DNA of 64,000 nucleotides, from positions 124,471,615-124,535,614 of the forward strand of contig OZ024742.1 of assembly GCA_964016885.1 (NCBI GenBank). The letters are read 5' to 3'. The notes beneath the pieces were generated by a model. That model ran no database searches. It was not told the DNA's origin and saw only the letters and a list, made by a program, of their open reading frames with translations. Every line of letters starts with the position of its first letter. Position 1 is the stretch's first letter. The stretch is from Eledone cirrhosa. Taxonomy: Eukaryota; Mollusca; Cephalopoda; Octopoda; Eledonidae. This document shows, piece by piece, positions 13,165-24,316 of this stretch. The position numbers were made by a program, and so were the translations under genes.

Positions 13165-14240
13165 AGTGTGTAAATATATAAATAGGAAAAACAAATAAGA
13201 TAAAATGTTACCTAATTTTACAACAATGTCCCGTCTGAGTTGCTGCTTTTATATTCGAATAATTTAAGGATATCCTTAGCTGTGAGTTCACGGATCCTCA
13301 AGAGACATTTCAAACCAAGAAATAAATATTCGTGTTTCAGTGGCCATTCCCCGCATTAACAGCTTTGCCATTTTGCCCGAGCAGCAAAATGCTGCTCATA
13401 CATGGGTGTAGACTCTGTTGTTCTCTTCTACCATTCAATTGCTTAATTCATTTTTCGTACTATTTTTTCTTCATTTACTGAAGAGTTTTCATATGTAAAA
13501 TATTTAGTGTTATCTTTAATGATGTCGTTACGTACGCCAAGGCCACTAATTTTAATGAAAAAAGGAATTTAACCAACTCTATTTTTCAGTTAATTTCTAA
13601 TTTTTTTCTCTACAGCTGCTATTATATATGTGTGTAACATTAAGAAAATAAATTCTACGATTAAATAAGTTTATTAACTGATCATGATTTTTATTATTTA
13701 TATCTGTCGTATTCGATGCTTAAAGTTGAATTCTACAAAGGATACAAATTATTGTATAACATACATTAATTATCAGTTTAAGAATGTAGTCCAAACACGG
13801 GAACTTCATGTATGAATGTGGAGAAAATATAAGTGATAGAATAGTGCTTAGGTTTTACAATAACAATACCATATACATAGAGAGGAAATTAGAAATGATT
13901 TACCATTAGGATAATAGATAAACAAATATCATGAGTGAATCTCAAACTTTCGAACTTTCGAAGTGCTGAAGAAATAAATGTACAAGATATAGGTTGCTCA
14001 AGCACAGAGCTTAACTAAAATTAGAGTCAGGTGCTACAAAATAACTTATACAAATCAGGCAAAGACTGTTAGAGACTGTAAATGCAGTCATTTTCTACGT
14101 TTGAACACCATATATATTCTCATAAATTTATTTTCTCAGCGCTACGTTAGTTCGAAAATTCGATCTTCACACGCGATGTTTCTTAAGATTTTCAAAGGTT
14201 ACTTGATTCAGCTAGTTAATTTAGACGGCTAGAGTTTGTG
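13165..14240. other. Anonymous A+T-rich DNA
   Basis: I see no gene, tRNA-like box or shared repeat here. Confidence 0.45.
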
Positions 14241-14242
14241 AA

Positions 14243-14335
14243 ATTCCCTTAGCTCAATGGTGAGACCTTTCAGTCGATATTTGAAAGATACACAGTTCGA
14301 TTCTTCGTAGCGATCGTTGACAACTTTTTTTTTCT
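14243..14335 (+). repeat. tRNA-like sequence (possible SINE head)
   Basis: TAGCTCAATGGTGAGA fits a polymerase III A box and CAGTTCGATTC (14,292-14,302) fits a B box, about 40 nt apart. A T-run follows at about 14,326-14,334, which could terminate polymerase III. The arms of a tRNA cloverleaf do not pair well, so I read this as a decayed tRNA-derived element rather than a working tRNA gene. It differs from the main SINE family of the window. Confidence 0.45.
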
Positions 14336-14489
14336 CTTTCTATGGGGGGTCTTAACCCCATTTATATGAGCTTTTTTATAGTAACTAAATGTAAACCTCA
14401 GTTTTTCTCTGCACTTATGAACACTACATTTTCTTACAAAATTATAATAATTATTAATTAGTATTGGTGGTCTGAAATAGAGATGTATA

Positions 14490-15072
14490 TTTGAATGTAC
14501 GTATAGTATATTTGATAATATAATGTATGTTTTGTTAAACACATTTTGAAGGCCATTCGCTATGAATTTTAAAGTAGTGAATAACGTCACATACCTCGTC
14601 TTGGCAACAGCAAACCGGAGCAATCGACGGTCGCCGTTTCTCACTTGTAAGTGGTCGTCAAGTCTACATAAACTTTCGCTTCTGCCGAGAGTTATAGAAA
14701 CTAGATTCTTATAGAATTCTAGTTACGTTTATGAGCTGCTTAAACTCATTAAACTAGAGAGCGGTTGCCGACCCAGCAAAAGCTAGAAATTAGTATTGGT
14801 GCTCTGAAATATCTATGTTAATGAGTTTACACAGCTCATCAACATAACTGGAATTCTATAAGAATCTAGCTTCTATAATTCTTGGCAGAAGCAAAGGGGT
14901 ATGTAGTCTTGACGACCACTTACAGGTGAAAAACGGCGACCGCTTTGCTTTTGACGAGACTAGGTATGTGACGGTAGTCACTACTTTAAAATTCATAGTG
15001 AATGGTCTTCAAAATGTATTAAAATAAACATAGAGCATATTATTAAGTATGCTATGCGTACATTCAAAATAA
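14490..15072. repeat. Foldback element, arms ~260 bp
   Basis: Arms at about 14,490-14,752 and 14,817-15,072 are diverged inverted copies (ATAGAATTCTAGTTAC against its reverse complement, CGGTCGCCGTTT against AAACGGCGACCG, and so on). The centre carries GGTTGCCGACCCAGCAAAAG then AATTAGTATTGGTGCTCTGA. A near-identical module lies in the foldback at 35.6-37.3 kb, so these are members of one family. A direct copy of ATTAGTATTGGTGGTCTGAA is at about 14,458-14,477. Open frames in it are incidental. Confidence 0.8.
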
Positions 15073-15074
15073 TT

Positions 15075-15705
15075 ATTGCTTTTGCTGGAAGATTACAAAT
15101 TATGTAGTCGAAAAGTAAAATGTCTAAATACTTAGCAAACTTAGTGTCAATTTAAAAGGCTCTGACATTGAAGATAAAATACAAGTTAAGTGTGTATTAG
15201 AATTGAAAAATTATACTGGCATGGCGTTTAAAATTGGAAATTTATCACAAAAGTTAATGAAAATTAAAAATTAGCTTCTAAAGTCAAATTATTAAAACTT
15301 CCATCTTTTACCAAGGTGTTCACATGAAATTAATTTCGTATTTGACGTTGTTCTTAATTTTTGGTTTCATTGGTGGTATTTATATTGCATTTAAACTGTT
15401 GTGCGAATGAATATAACATTGGATATTGTGACTTATTGACATAGTGTATGAAATGTAGAGGAATATAATATTATGATAGAGAAATTTGAAATGCATTAGG
15501 ACCATTTGGATGATTACGATATAATTGCAAGATATGGGATTTTTTTTTGTTTCATACTAGAAGTAAGAATTATATAAAGATTTAAAGAATCCTAAAGATA
15601 ACATCTTCAAACAGATTATATTTCTATATCATAATTAAATGTTATCATCCTCGGATTATATTTAAACATTAGCGTTATACATAGAACTAATGTATAAATG
15701 TATTG
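15075..15705. other. Anonymous A+T-rich DNA
   Basis: No gene or known repeat seen. Confidence 0.45.
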
Positions 15706-15711
15706 TTCTAA

Positions 15712-16085
15712 TCACACACAAACAGGTATACGCATGCGCACACGCATAGCTCTATATACAAAAGTCTTTTTGTTTTCCTTTTGAGATAAACCTGCTCCAT
15801 CTTCCACTTTTATAAGAAAATAATATCTTACACAAAACTCCAGCATCAACAGTTTTCCAGAGATGTCAACATAAATGGACCTGTTATTTTTCTGTAAGGA
15901 TTTTTCCAATCCGCCCAGCCCGTCCTCTCAAACTTTTTAATTTCTTATTCATTCTTCTGATGAAGGAATAGCGTCCGAAAGGTTAAGACCCTCGTCCTGC
16001 TATTTAAGGCTTTAAACTAAAAATTCCTTCCATATACTGCATATGTTGTACCGTTTGTTTTGTTATTTTTCTTTAACTTTTACAT
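15712..16085 (+). repeat. PLE-2 left pseudo-LTR
   Basis: About 370 bp that aligns along its whole length with 17,880-18,280 (shared: CAACAGTTTT, AGAGATGTCAACAT, AGCGTCCGAAA, GGTTAAGACCCTC against CGTTAAGACCCTC, and TTACATACA at the end). It is in the same orientation as the RT between the two copies, so these are direct pseudo-LTRs of a Penelope-like element. It contains the hammerhead-like box at 15,957-15,980. Confidence 0.85.
15957..15990 (+). ncRNA. Hammerhead-like relic in left pseudo-LTR
   Basis: CTGATGA (15,957-15,963), one extra A, GGA / TCC (15,965-15,967 with 15,974-15,976), then GAAA (15,977-15,980). The order matches a hammerhead core with one unpaired base after A9. No canonical helix III or cleavage triplet is visible, so activity is doubtful. 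Confidence 0.4.
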
Positions 16086-16379
16086 ACACAGATATATATA
16101 TGTGAACGAATCGGGACCTTGACGCGTGAGCTCCTACCATTTGAATAGCTAAATCTGAACTCCTATCTAGCTGTTGAAACGACAGGAGCTCAGAAAGACG
16201 GGGACCCGATTCCTTCATATTACCAACTCCACTACTCCAAGTGTTGAGTACTCTCGTGAGTAATGGTCTAAGTGGTTTTTACTGCATCCATTCTGATTTA
16301 TTCATATTTGTATATATATATATATCCCCTCCCACATCCACGATACAAATCATGCCCTTAGACTTTTCAACTCTTTCTC

Positions 16380-17760
16380 CTTCCCTCCTGGTCCATCCCG
16401 CCTTCTCTTTACCCTGGACATCACTTCTCTCTATACCGTCATCCCTCACGATGACGACCTCCGTGCTCTCCACCATTTTTTAGATTTACGCCTTACCTTT
16501 TACCCCAGCACTACCACTCTTCTCCGTCTGGCTGAGCTTGTTCTCACCCTTAATGGATTTTCTTTTTCGGGTGAATTTTACCAGCAGGTCTCTGGGGTAG
16601 CGATGGGAACCAGAATGGGTCCAAACTATGCCAACTTGTTTGTTGGCTACGTCGAAGCCCAGATGTTTTCCCAGTAAGCTGGACCGACTCCTAAGCTATA
16701 AGGTCGTTATATCGACGACTGTATCGGCGCCTCCTCTCTATCACGTGAACTGTTTTCTTTCTTTTGTCCAATCTGTCCATCCAGCTCTCAATTTTCAGCG
16801 CCTCGGTCTCCGATTCTTGTGTGCGCTTTTCTAGATATCTCTCTATTTATTAATCACTCTCAGCACACCCTCTCTACTCCCATCTACATTAAACCAACAT
16901 ACTCCCAATCTTATCTCAACTTCACCTCCTCCCATCCAACCCACACCAAACACTCCATAGCCTATTCCCAATTCCTCCGTCTTCGTCGATTCTGTAGCCA
17001 GGACGACGATTTCAAAACCCATTCCCTTCGCATGGCTTCCTGCTTCATCCAGCGTGGATATCTCCCCACCTTGATCCAAGCTGCTCTCACCCGCGCCCGT
17101 GAAACAGACCGCACCACAGCCCTCTCATCTCACCCCCACCCTCCCAACACACGTGTCCCTTTTCCTCTCACCTACCACCCCAGCACCCTACCAATCTGGC
17201 GACATATTCTCCGTTCCTTCCGTATCCTCTCTTCTGACTCCGTTACTTCTCAATTTTTTTCGAAACCCACCCAGTACTGCTTTTAAGCACCCCCTAAACC
17301 ACCGCGACCTCCTGGTTCGTAGTTCTTTTTCGTCCACTCCCATGGCTCCATCCGACTCTCATCCTTGTTCCCGTTCCGCTGCAACAGTTGTCCCTTTATT
17401 TCCACCCTCACCTCTCTTACAGGCCCTAACAGGTCTTTCCGTATCCACCATTTCTTCACCTGCACATCCACCCACGTTGTCTATGCCCTCCGGTGTTCCC
17501 TTTTCGTGTGTTTATATATCGGACAAACGGGGCGCGGTACGGCGGACCGTTTTGCCGAACATTTGAGGGACATACGACTCAGTTTGGATACTTCTGTCGC
17601 CCGTCATTTCTGTTCTCGTGGTCATTCTTCCCTACATGTTTCAGTCCTGGGTGTCCAGCATGGATCACAGGCCTCGTGCACCAGAACTGAACAAAGTCTG
17701 ATTCACCATCTTGGGTCCTATTCTTCTCTTGGACTCAACTCACCTCCCCAATTTCTCTAA
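16380..17760 (+). pseudogene. PLE-2: Penelope-like RT + GIY-YIG endonuclease
   Basis: Body of a PLE between two direct pseudo-LTRs. One frame from about 16,396 to 16,675 reads the RT core without a stop: LLFTLDITSLYTVIPHDD (motif A), then FSFSGEFYQQVSG and VAMGTRMGPNYANLFVG (motif B). After a frameshift near 16,675, motif C reads RYIDDCIGA (about 16,704-16,730). Another shift leads into the thumb (FLDISL..., YIKPTYSQSYLNF) up to about 17,283. The nuclease at 17,365-17,760 includes FFTCTSTHVVYALRC, LYIGQTGRG and a conserved ARHFCSRGH block, and ends in TAA at 17,758-17,760. RT catalytic Asp residues and the GIY-YIG core are retained, but frameshifts break the reading. The 5' part of the RT is missing or unrecognisable before 16,380. 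Confidence 0.88.
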
Positions 17761-17879
17761 TACCCCGTCCATTATCATACCCCTAGATTCCTATCGCTTT
17801 ATCATAGCTTCGCATTTACATGCGCATACACATTCTTTTACGCACTTATACACACATATCTCTTCTTAGCTTCGTACAG

Positions 17880-18285
17880 ACCTATAACAACATACACACA
17901 CAAACACACACACACACGCGCGCGCGCGCCCGTGCTCGTGTATAGCTCTTTTTACAAAACGTTTTTTTTTTCCATTTCAGGTAGACGCGCGCCATCATCC
18001 ACTTTTCTAAAAAACAAATCATACACAAAACGCCAGCACCAACAGTTTTGCAAGAGATGTCAACATGAATGGTCCTATTATTTGTATCTAAAGACATTTT
18101 TTTCCAATTCCATCCCGCCCGTCCATTTAATCTATTTTATTTTTCCTTCTTTTTTTTGATGAAGGACCTAGCGTCCGAAACGTTAAGACCCTCTTCCTGC
18201 TACATCAAGCGTTAATCTAATATATACCTTCCATATACTGTACCGTTTGTGTTGTTATTTCTGTTTACCTTTTACATACATATAT
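17880..18285 (+). repeat. PLE-2 right pseudo-LTR
   Basis: Direct copy of the left pseudo-LTR at 15,712-16,085, starting in a CA/CG tract and ending at a short TA tract. It lies about 120 bp downstream of the nuclease stop. Confidence 0.85.
18156..18190 (+). ncRNA. Hammerhead-like relic in right pseudo-LTR
   Basis: TTGATGA (18,156-18,162), extra A, GGAC / GTCC (18,164-18,167 with 18,173-18,176), then GAAAC (18,177-18,181). Helix II is 4 bp here, against 3 bp in the left copy. The first box has lost C3 (T instead), and helix III is unclear. Confidence 0.4.
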
Positions 18286-18304
18286 ATATATACATGTGTT
18301 CTGT

Positions 18305-18326
18305 GTGTGTGTGTGTGTGTGCGTGC

Positions 18327-18381
<55 letters not shown>
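18305..18381. repeat. (TG)n microsatellite
   Basis: Imperfect then pure TG repeats. The following 18,382-18,700 holds nothing I recognise. Confidence 0.95.
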
Positions 18382-18382
<1 letters not shown>

Positions 18383-18757
18383 ACACGAGGGCGTGCTGAA
18401 ATGTTCCTGGCTTTAAGGGTACTGCGAAAGGGTTGATCTGTGAAATTTACAGTTGAGGCGAAACTGAGAGGGGAATATGTTCAATAAAATCATAATTAAC
18501 TGATCCTCTATTTTCTTTTACTCAAAGTGGAGCCACCTCTGCTGGAGAACTTTTTCGACAAATGCGAGACAGTTCTCCAGAAAAATCAACCAGGAATCTT
18601 TAGAAAAAACTCATCAATGGCGTTAACAAAGAACTTATTACATTTGTGATACACAATTGTAAAATTGTAATATTATAACATTAAATTGTTTAGAACTACA
18701 AATGAAGTCATTATTTTCCCTTCTTACGAAGGAAAGAGCGGTCAAAGGAGGAGGAGG

Positions 18758-18882
18758 GGAAGAAGAAGAAGAAGAAGAAGAAGAAGAAGAAGAAGAAGAA
18801 GAAGAAGAAGAAGAAGAAGAAGAAGAAGAAGAAGAAGAAGAAGAAGAAGAAGAAGAAGAAGAAGAACAAGAAGAAGAAGAGT
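18758..18882. repeat. (GAA)n microsatellite
   Basis: About 40 GAA units with one CAA interruption. The frames encode poly-Glu, poly-Arg or poly-Lys on one strand and poly-Ser/Leu on the other. They are repeat artefacts. Confidence 0.95.
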
Positions 18883-18940
18883 GAGAGAAAGAACGAAAAT
18901 AAAAAAGAGCGTATTGCATATGATCAATGATAGGGGGGCC

Positions 18941-18973
<33 letters not shown>

Positions 18974-19130
18974 CAAAGAAGGAAGGAGATTGATAGAGCA
19001 TATATGTTGACGTAAAAAAATAAGTATGGGATAACAGTGGAGAAATTAACGTTGAAACACATAACAGAACGAAAATGTGTGTGTGTGCACGTGTGTGTGC
19101 ACGTGTGTGTGTGTTTGTGTTTGTATATGT
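18941..19130. repeat. (GA)n and (TG)n microsatellites
   Basis: GA repeats at about 18,943-18,972 and TG repeats at about 19,076-19,130, separated by unremarkable sequence. Confidence 0.9.
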
Positions 19131-19134
19131 GTGC

Positions 19135-19945
19135 ATGTTTCTAGTTATTAAGGGTACGCTACCTATCTATAACAATTATATTTGTTGCTTTCGTATATCT
19201 GCTCCATGCTTTTATTACACATCTCTACATCACTTTTACAATTATATTTTCGATTTATATATTCCCGCATATATGTATATATCATATCTTGTATTCATCT
19301 CCATGTCCGTAATGTGAAAACTTCATATTCATGTAACTAAATATTTTTAAGGTTTATATCTATTTCTTATCCGGTATTCTCCATATGAAACTTCTTGTAA
19401 CTTTTCTACGATTTCCCCTTTATAATCCCTCCCAATACTATAATAATCTGCGTAATAGGAGAAGCTATTTTGATCCGAGATTCCTAATATGCTAAACAAA
19501 AATATAATGATACACCTTATATCACGATATTCTACGAGAAACCAATTGAATAAATCCTTAATTGTACACTAGATAACCTGCATATAGTATATACTCAAAC
19601 CGATCCAATTCATCGTACATCATTTATATTTTCAATCCATAACAACCAGTCGCATTTCATTCAGGAAAAAAAAATGATAGGATTTTACTTAAAATCCTAG
19701 ATATTTATTCATCTCCAACACAAATATAATCCCTACATCAGCAACATGTCTCAGGGAACGTATTTATAGCTTTTGACTGTTTACATATAATTAAACAACA
19801 TTCACATATATTATATATAATACGGATATCCACACAGAGTGGCACGAAGTCATATACGTTCAATGAGTCAACAAACAGAGGTACGAAAAGACTTATTAGT
19901 TTCAAGCTTTATATGGGATAGGAGAAACAACGTTCGACGTTCGCA
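19135..19945. other. Anonymous A+T-rich DNA
   Basis: No gene recognised. Confidence 0.45.
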
Positions 19946-19946
19946 C

Positions 19947-19948
<2 letters not shown>

Positions 19949-20017
<69 letters not shown>
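19949..20017. repeat. (TA)n microsatellite
   Basis: About 34 TA units. Confidence 0.95.
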
Positions 20018-20019
<2 letters not shown>

Positions 20020-20106
20020 GTTAAAATACTGGAGCGTGTTTGAATTAAACACCCTCTTCGTATTATAGAAATGACAGTAAAAGGTATAGCTCAATGTAGT
20101 TAAACA

Positions 20107-20401
20107 GAGCCGAAAAATTAAGAGAGTAAAACAAAGAAGCCTTCAATACATCAAAAGTCTTTATTAGCCGACAATGTTTCGTCCTTAGTAATTTTCATTA
20201 TATATTTTTATTATTTTTATTATATATTTTTGCAATACTTTAGAATATGTACACTCCATATTCTTCGGAGCTTCTGGCTTGTATCTGCCGTTATTACTTC
20301 TTGTTGTTTGAATTGCCCTGATGAGTCCTTAATAGGACGAAACATTGTCGGCTAATAAAGACTTTTGATGTATTGAAGGCTTCTTTGTTTTACTCTCTTA
20401 A
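20107..20401. repeat. Inverted PLE-type terminal repeats
   Basis: The segment 20,107-20,182 is the inverted copy of 20,329-20,401 (shared: TTTTACTCTCTTA, AAGCCTTCAATACATCAAAA, TTAGCCGACAATGTTTCGTC). The right copy includes a complete hammerhead; the left copy has only its 3' half. Inverted pseudo-LTR fragments like these are known from Penelope-like elements. No coding sequence lies between them. Confidence 0.8.
20311..20356 (+). ncRNA. Hammerhead ribozyme (type I), canonical
   Basis: All conserved elements are present: CTGATGA (20,318-20,324); helix II GTCC / GGAC with loop TTAATA (20,325-20,338); GAAA (20,339-20,342); a minimal helix III of AC / GT closed by loop ATT; cleavage triplet GTC (20,347-20,349); helix I GCC (20,315-20,317) with GGC (20,350-20,352). 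Such very short helix III hammerheads are known from PLE pseudo-LTRs, where they are thought to process the transcript. The short helix III suggests it would work best as a dimer or with stabilising contacts. Confidence 0.85.
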
Positions 20402-20705
20402 TATATATATATATATGTATGTATATATATATATGTATGTATATAGAAATATAAAATTGAAATATAAAAAGAGGTATTCAATTAACTTATGTACATCAAG
20501 ATACGAGTAAGCTCAGTGTCTGGTTACTACCAGTAATCATGCAACTCAAACCAACCCAAGTTAATATAATATATAGTATAAGGTCAGGATAATTGAAGAT
20601 AAATAATATTAAAGAGCCTAAAACGAAATATTTAACTTTCGACAATTGTTTCGATTAAATGTAGATAAATATACAATTAGTCCATAATTTAACAGTTAAA
20701 ATAAT
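20402..20705. other. TA tracts and anonymous DNA
   Basis: Interrupted TA/TATG repeats to about 20,445, then A+T-rich sequence without recognisable features. Confidence 0.45.
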
Positions 20706-20726
20706 TGCATTATTGATGTAAACATA

Positions 20727-20922
20727 CCAATGTAAATTGGCGGTGGATTGGCAGTATCGGTAGAGGGTCGGACGCCATGCTTTCCAGCATAGTTACGTCC
20801 CTTTCTGATCTGAGTTCAAATCCCGCCGAGGTTGACTTTGCCTTTCATCCTTACGGGGTCGATAAAATAAAGTACCAGTAAGGCACTGGGTAATTGCTGG
20901 CCTTGTGCCTAAAGTAGAAACA
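20727..20922 (+). repeat. tRNA-derived SINE with 18-bp TSD
   Basis: Near full-length copy of the main SINE of this window. GGCAGTATCGGTAGAG fits an A box, GAGTTCAAATC a B box, and the body has CATCCTTACGGGGTCGATAA and GCACTGGGTAATTGCTGG. It is flanked by an exact duplication ATTATTGATGTAAACATA (20,709-20,726 and 20,923-20,940), showing a target-primed insertion that is fairly recent. Confidence 0.92.
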
Positions 20923-21229
20923 ATTATTGATGTAAACATAATGACAAAACATAAAGATAACTGATCGTACGCAAACATACACGTCTACACACACACATCT
21001 AACCACGCACGCACTCTCTCACTCACACACACATACATAATACATAGGTTTGTGTGTGTACGTGTGCATAACTGTTATTTCACCTACTTGTTTCCTTTCT
21101 TCTTTTTCTTTTATTCATCCAGCTCACTCAACCACCTCTCGCTAAGCTTAGCCTTCAACCCTCACGTCATAGCACCAGGGAGTACGCGCGACTTCAATGT
21201 CTACACAACCCATTATATATATAACAAAA

Positions 21230-21324
21230 GAAATATGGTAAGGAACCAGATGGACCATAACGCACCTGAGTCCAGAAATAGCCCTCGAAACGGCTTGAGC
21301 TCTGCCGTCGGGGTCATATTTCTT

Positions 21325-21360
<36 letters not shown>
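21230..21360 (+). repeat. GGTAAGGAACC / CGAAACGG repeat, copy 1
   Basis: Contains GGTAAGGAACCAGATGGACC and CGAAACGGCTTGAGCTCTGC, both shared with 37.6-37.8 kb and 45.75-45.91 kb, then a TA tract at 21,328-21,358. The CGAAACGG part could form the 3' half of a hammerhead-like fold (ACGGC / GCCGT helix, then GTC), but no CTGANGA box is in place. Confidence 0.7.
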
Positions 21361-21361
<1 letters not shown>

Positions 21362-21950
21362 GGTGGCTGCCAACTCGTTTTCGAGTACGGCCACTACTTT
21401 ATATCCATGTAGGAGAACGCCTACCGATGCGCTGAACGAGTGTGACTTTGTTAGTCCAGCCAGCGTATTGAAAACTCTGGTACAAACACTACACTTGTGA
21501 CAATTATTGACGCATAGTGCTGGGCCCATCGTACCATGTGAGGACAAGTGCAGAGAGATCTCCAGATATAAAGCAATGCCTGTGCCGTGAAGCTTTTATA
21601 GTGAGCAAAGGCACTGCACAAAGCCAGTCCCACTCTCTTAACCAAGATGATATTTACCAAAAAGAAGAACAAGTCAACATCATTGGATACCATCAGGGTT
21701 GCAGGTATCAGAGTTTTCCTTCTCCCAGAATTCTGCCTTGACAAAGGCTAAGGGGTCATCTCTGCTGGTGATTTTGGATGGCCATTGACTCTTAAGAGCT
21801 CCTTTGCCCTTTGACAGGTTTTGTTTTTAGTCCTGAGGATGTCCAAAGTTACCCTCCTCAACAAGAAACCTTGGTGGGGTTGCCAGTTTAGTCGCCAACG
21901 TCCCGACCATGAGACAGGTTGTACTGGGGTACATGTTACCAGTAGCACCA
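21362..21950 (-). pseudogene. Possible decayed retroelement C-terminus
   Basis: On the minus strand 21,547-21,380 reads C..C..C..VFNTLAGLT followed by SFSASVGVLLHGY, resembling the single zinc-finger tail (C..C...F....GL..H) found after the RT in some invertebrate LINEs. Upstream minus-strand frames to 21,950 are coding-like but broken and I cannot match them. This could instead be a decayed zinc-finger gene. Confidence 0.3.
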
Positions 21951-22237
21951 ACTACTACATACATACATACGTAGAGAGGGAGAGACGAGGAAAGATAAAG
22001 TAGTAATAGAGGGGGGAGGGAGAAAGCGGGTAGATGACAGGAAGCGGCTAAGTGAGAGGGCAAAACAGATTAAATCTCTAATCTGTCCGAGAGATGAAAT
22101 AGTTATTGAGACGGTCTGTATATATATTCGATATCTTCCGTTGCTTCAGGTTAAATTTATCAATCCAATATGCTATTTCAACCCTCGCAATTTTAGACAC
22201 CCAATTTATTGTGTTTATTTTCTACATATATTATTAT

Positions 22238-22405
22238 ATAATTGTTTCTACTTTTGGCACAAGGCCAGCAATTATCCCAGTGTATTACTGGTACTTTATT
22301 TTATCGACCCCGTAAGGATGAAAGGCAAAGTTAACCTCGGCGGGATTTGAACTCAGACCATAAAGGGCTGTAACTCTTTGCAGCAAAGCATTGCGTCCGA
22401 CCCTC
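22238..22405 (-). repeat. tRNA-derived SINE, minus strand
   Basis: Same family as 20,727-20,922 in reverse: tail ATTGTTTCTACTTTTGGC first, then GACCCCGTAAGGATGAAAGG and GATTTGAACTCAGA (B box). It is truncated before the A box end, at GTCCGACCCTC. Confidence 0.9.
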
Positions 22406-22479
22406 AATGCTCAGTACTTTGAGCTTGTCAATTACGTGGTATGAATATGAGTTAGTAACTCTGTATTTTATTTGTATGT

Positions 22480-23520
22480 ATATATATATATATATATATA
22501 TATAACTTTTTTTATAGCCAAGTACATACCATATTTTTCTTCATGATCAAAACAGGTTCACAGCATAACATTACATTATACTTAACAAAGTTTTATAGTG
22601 TGCAGATAGAAATCAATTTCTAGGCTTCAGTAAACGGTAGTAGCATTCTTCGAATATTAAATAAACATAATATCCGAACACACACCATGTAATTATTATT
22701 TGGTAATCTTTACACCATATATATTGATATTTTATTTTATCTTCCTTGTAACAACTTGTTTGTTGTAATACCATCTTTTGTTTGCTTTGCAAGTATATTT
22801 CTACAAACCACAACCTAAAATATTATTAATTAATCAATGATAATATCAGCAGACAAGTCTTAACAGACAATCTACAGGAGTAATATAAATCCTATTAATT
22901 TATAAATCACCACTATGTTTAACCTCTTATAATTTTATAACTTTTTCATCTGGTACTAAATATACAAACTTATTCTAGAGAATCCTTTTATCCTTATCGC
23001 TATAAAATATTTCGGTCTAAAAGGTAACGTATTTAACTCTATAAATCATGAAACCTTTTTCAAACACGTACTTCTACAGTACGTCATTTTAGCTGAGCTG
23101 TAGTCCTTGGTTACACAAAATCCAATACACGGAGATTCATATCTGAATTGGTTTAGTCAGGTGGAATTCAAGCATTAGATTTCTATAACAGCATACAAGG
23201 CCAAAATAATTCTAAGGGAAACACCGGGTCTCGAGTAGTATGGATAACTTAATTAATCGCTAAGCTAGAATGCTACAGCGGGCTTTGCCATTTCACCATA
23301 AATTCTACAAGCACAGAATAGCTTTGCGATGGACCTATCCGGAAAGCGTAAAGAATCATGAAATCCTTTTGCACGCAGTGTTATAGTATCCCCCACATAT
23401 TGTTGAAATTTGTTGGACATCTGTTATCGCATGCAGGACGGATCCGGCTATCGGCTAAGACTATTGTGAGGATCGCTCTGCTGTCCTCGATTGGCCAGGA
23501 TGAAGCGGCCAGGTTCGATT
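22480..23520. other. TA tract and anonymous DNA
   Basis: TA tract at 22,478-22,503, then A+T-rich sequence with no gene or shared repeat that I can see. Confidence 0.45.
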
Positions 23521-23529
23521 AGCCAGGCT

Positions 23530-23687
23530 GAAGATGCTTTGACGCATAGAGTTAAGGCCCTTTCCATTCTGAGTTCAAATCCCGCCGAGGTTAAGTTTGC
23601 CTTTCTTCCTTACTGGATCGATACAATAAAGTACCAGTAATGCACTGGGTAATTGCTAGCCTTGATCCAAAAGTAGAAACAATTATT
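23530..23687 (+). repeat. tRNA-derived SINE, 5'-truncated
   Basis: Has the B box GAGTTCAAATC, a diverged body (TACTGGATCGATACAATAAA) and the AAAGTAGAAACAATTATT tail. The A box half is replaced by other sequence. Confidence 0.85.
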
Positions 23688-24316
23688 TAATGCAAACTAC
23701 TATTATAAAATAAATTCGTACTTATAACTCAGAATCTCAAATTCCTCTGGTATGATCGCTAGACTTTATAACTGAACCTTTGGTATAGGGAATACAATAC
23801 AAATAATCTCCAGTATATTCACACAACATTATTTGCAGGTATTAACAGATGATGCACCAGATGTTGTTGTTATATAGAATCAGTTAAGTACAGAGTGATT
23901 TGGCTTATCATAAGATGTATTCCAATCACGAGCGTCCATGCTATCGGTCAGTTGACACGTAATATATTAAAGACAGGCACTGTTTGAAAGGATGGTGATC
24001 TGCTAGTTATTCGAAGAGCGATGTGATAGGAACATGGTTGAGGATTTGATTATCTTTAGATATTTATCCGTTTCTTTACGGCCTGATCTCAAATAAACCT
24101 GAATGAGACAAACGTCCATTTACATGTTACCTAGGATGCAAAGCGGAGTTACCAGTTTGTGTGTTGGCGTATATTTTAGAACTTTGCATGCTTCCTTCTC
24201 TTTTTGTCTTCCAGTTTTATCTTCTTACGACATTTGTCACTATCTAAATAATCGAGGATTTTGCATTTGACCTACCTAGTTTTTTTCCCTTATTCACAAC
24301 AGGTAATTATGCAAAT

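Noticed and set aside
14270..14644. 124-codon minus-strand frame
   Set aside because: It crosses a tRNA-like relic and one arm of a foldback, and has no recognisable domain.
18686..19015. Long open frames encoding poly-Arg, poly-Glu, poly-Ser and poly-Leu
   Set aside because: They come from the (GAA)n and (GA)n microsatellites read in different frames. There is no unique coding sequence around them.
20739..20830. A functional tRNA gene suggested by A and B boxes
   Set aside because: The boxes belong to a tRNA-derived SINE with TSD and many relatives in this window. The acceptor and anticodon stems do not pair properly.
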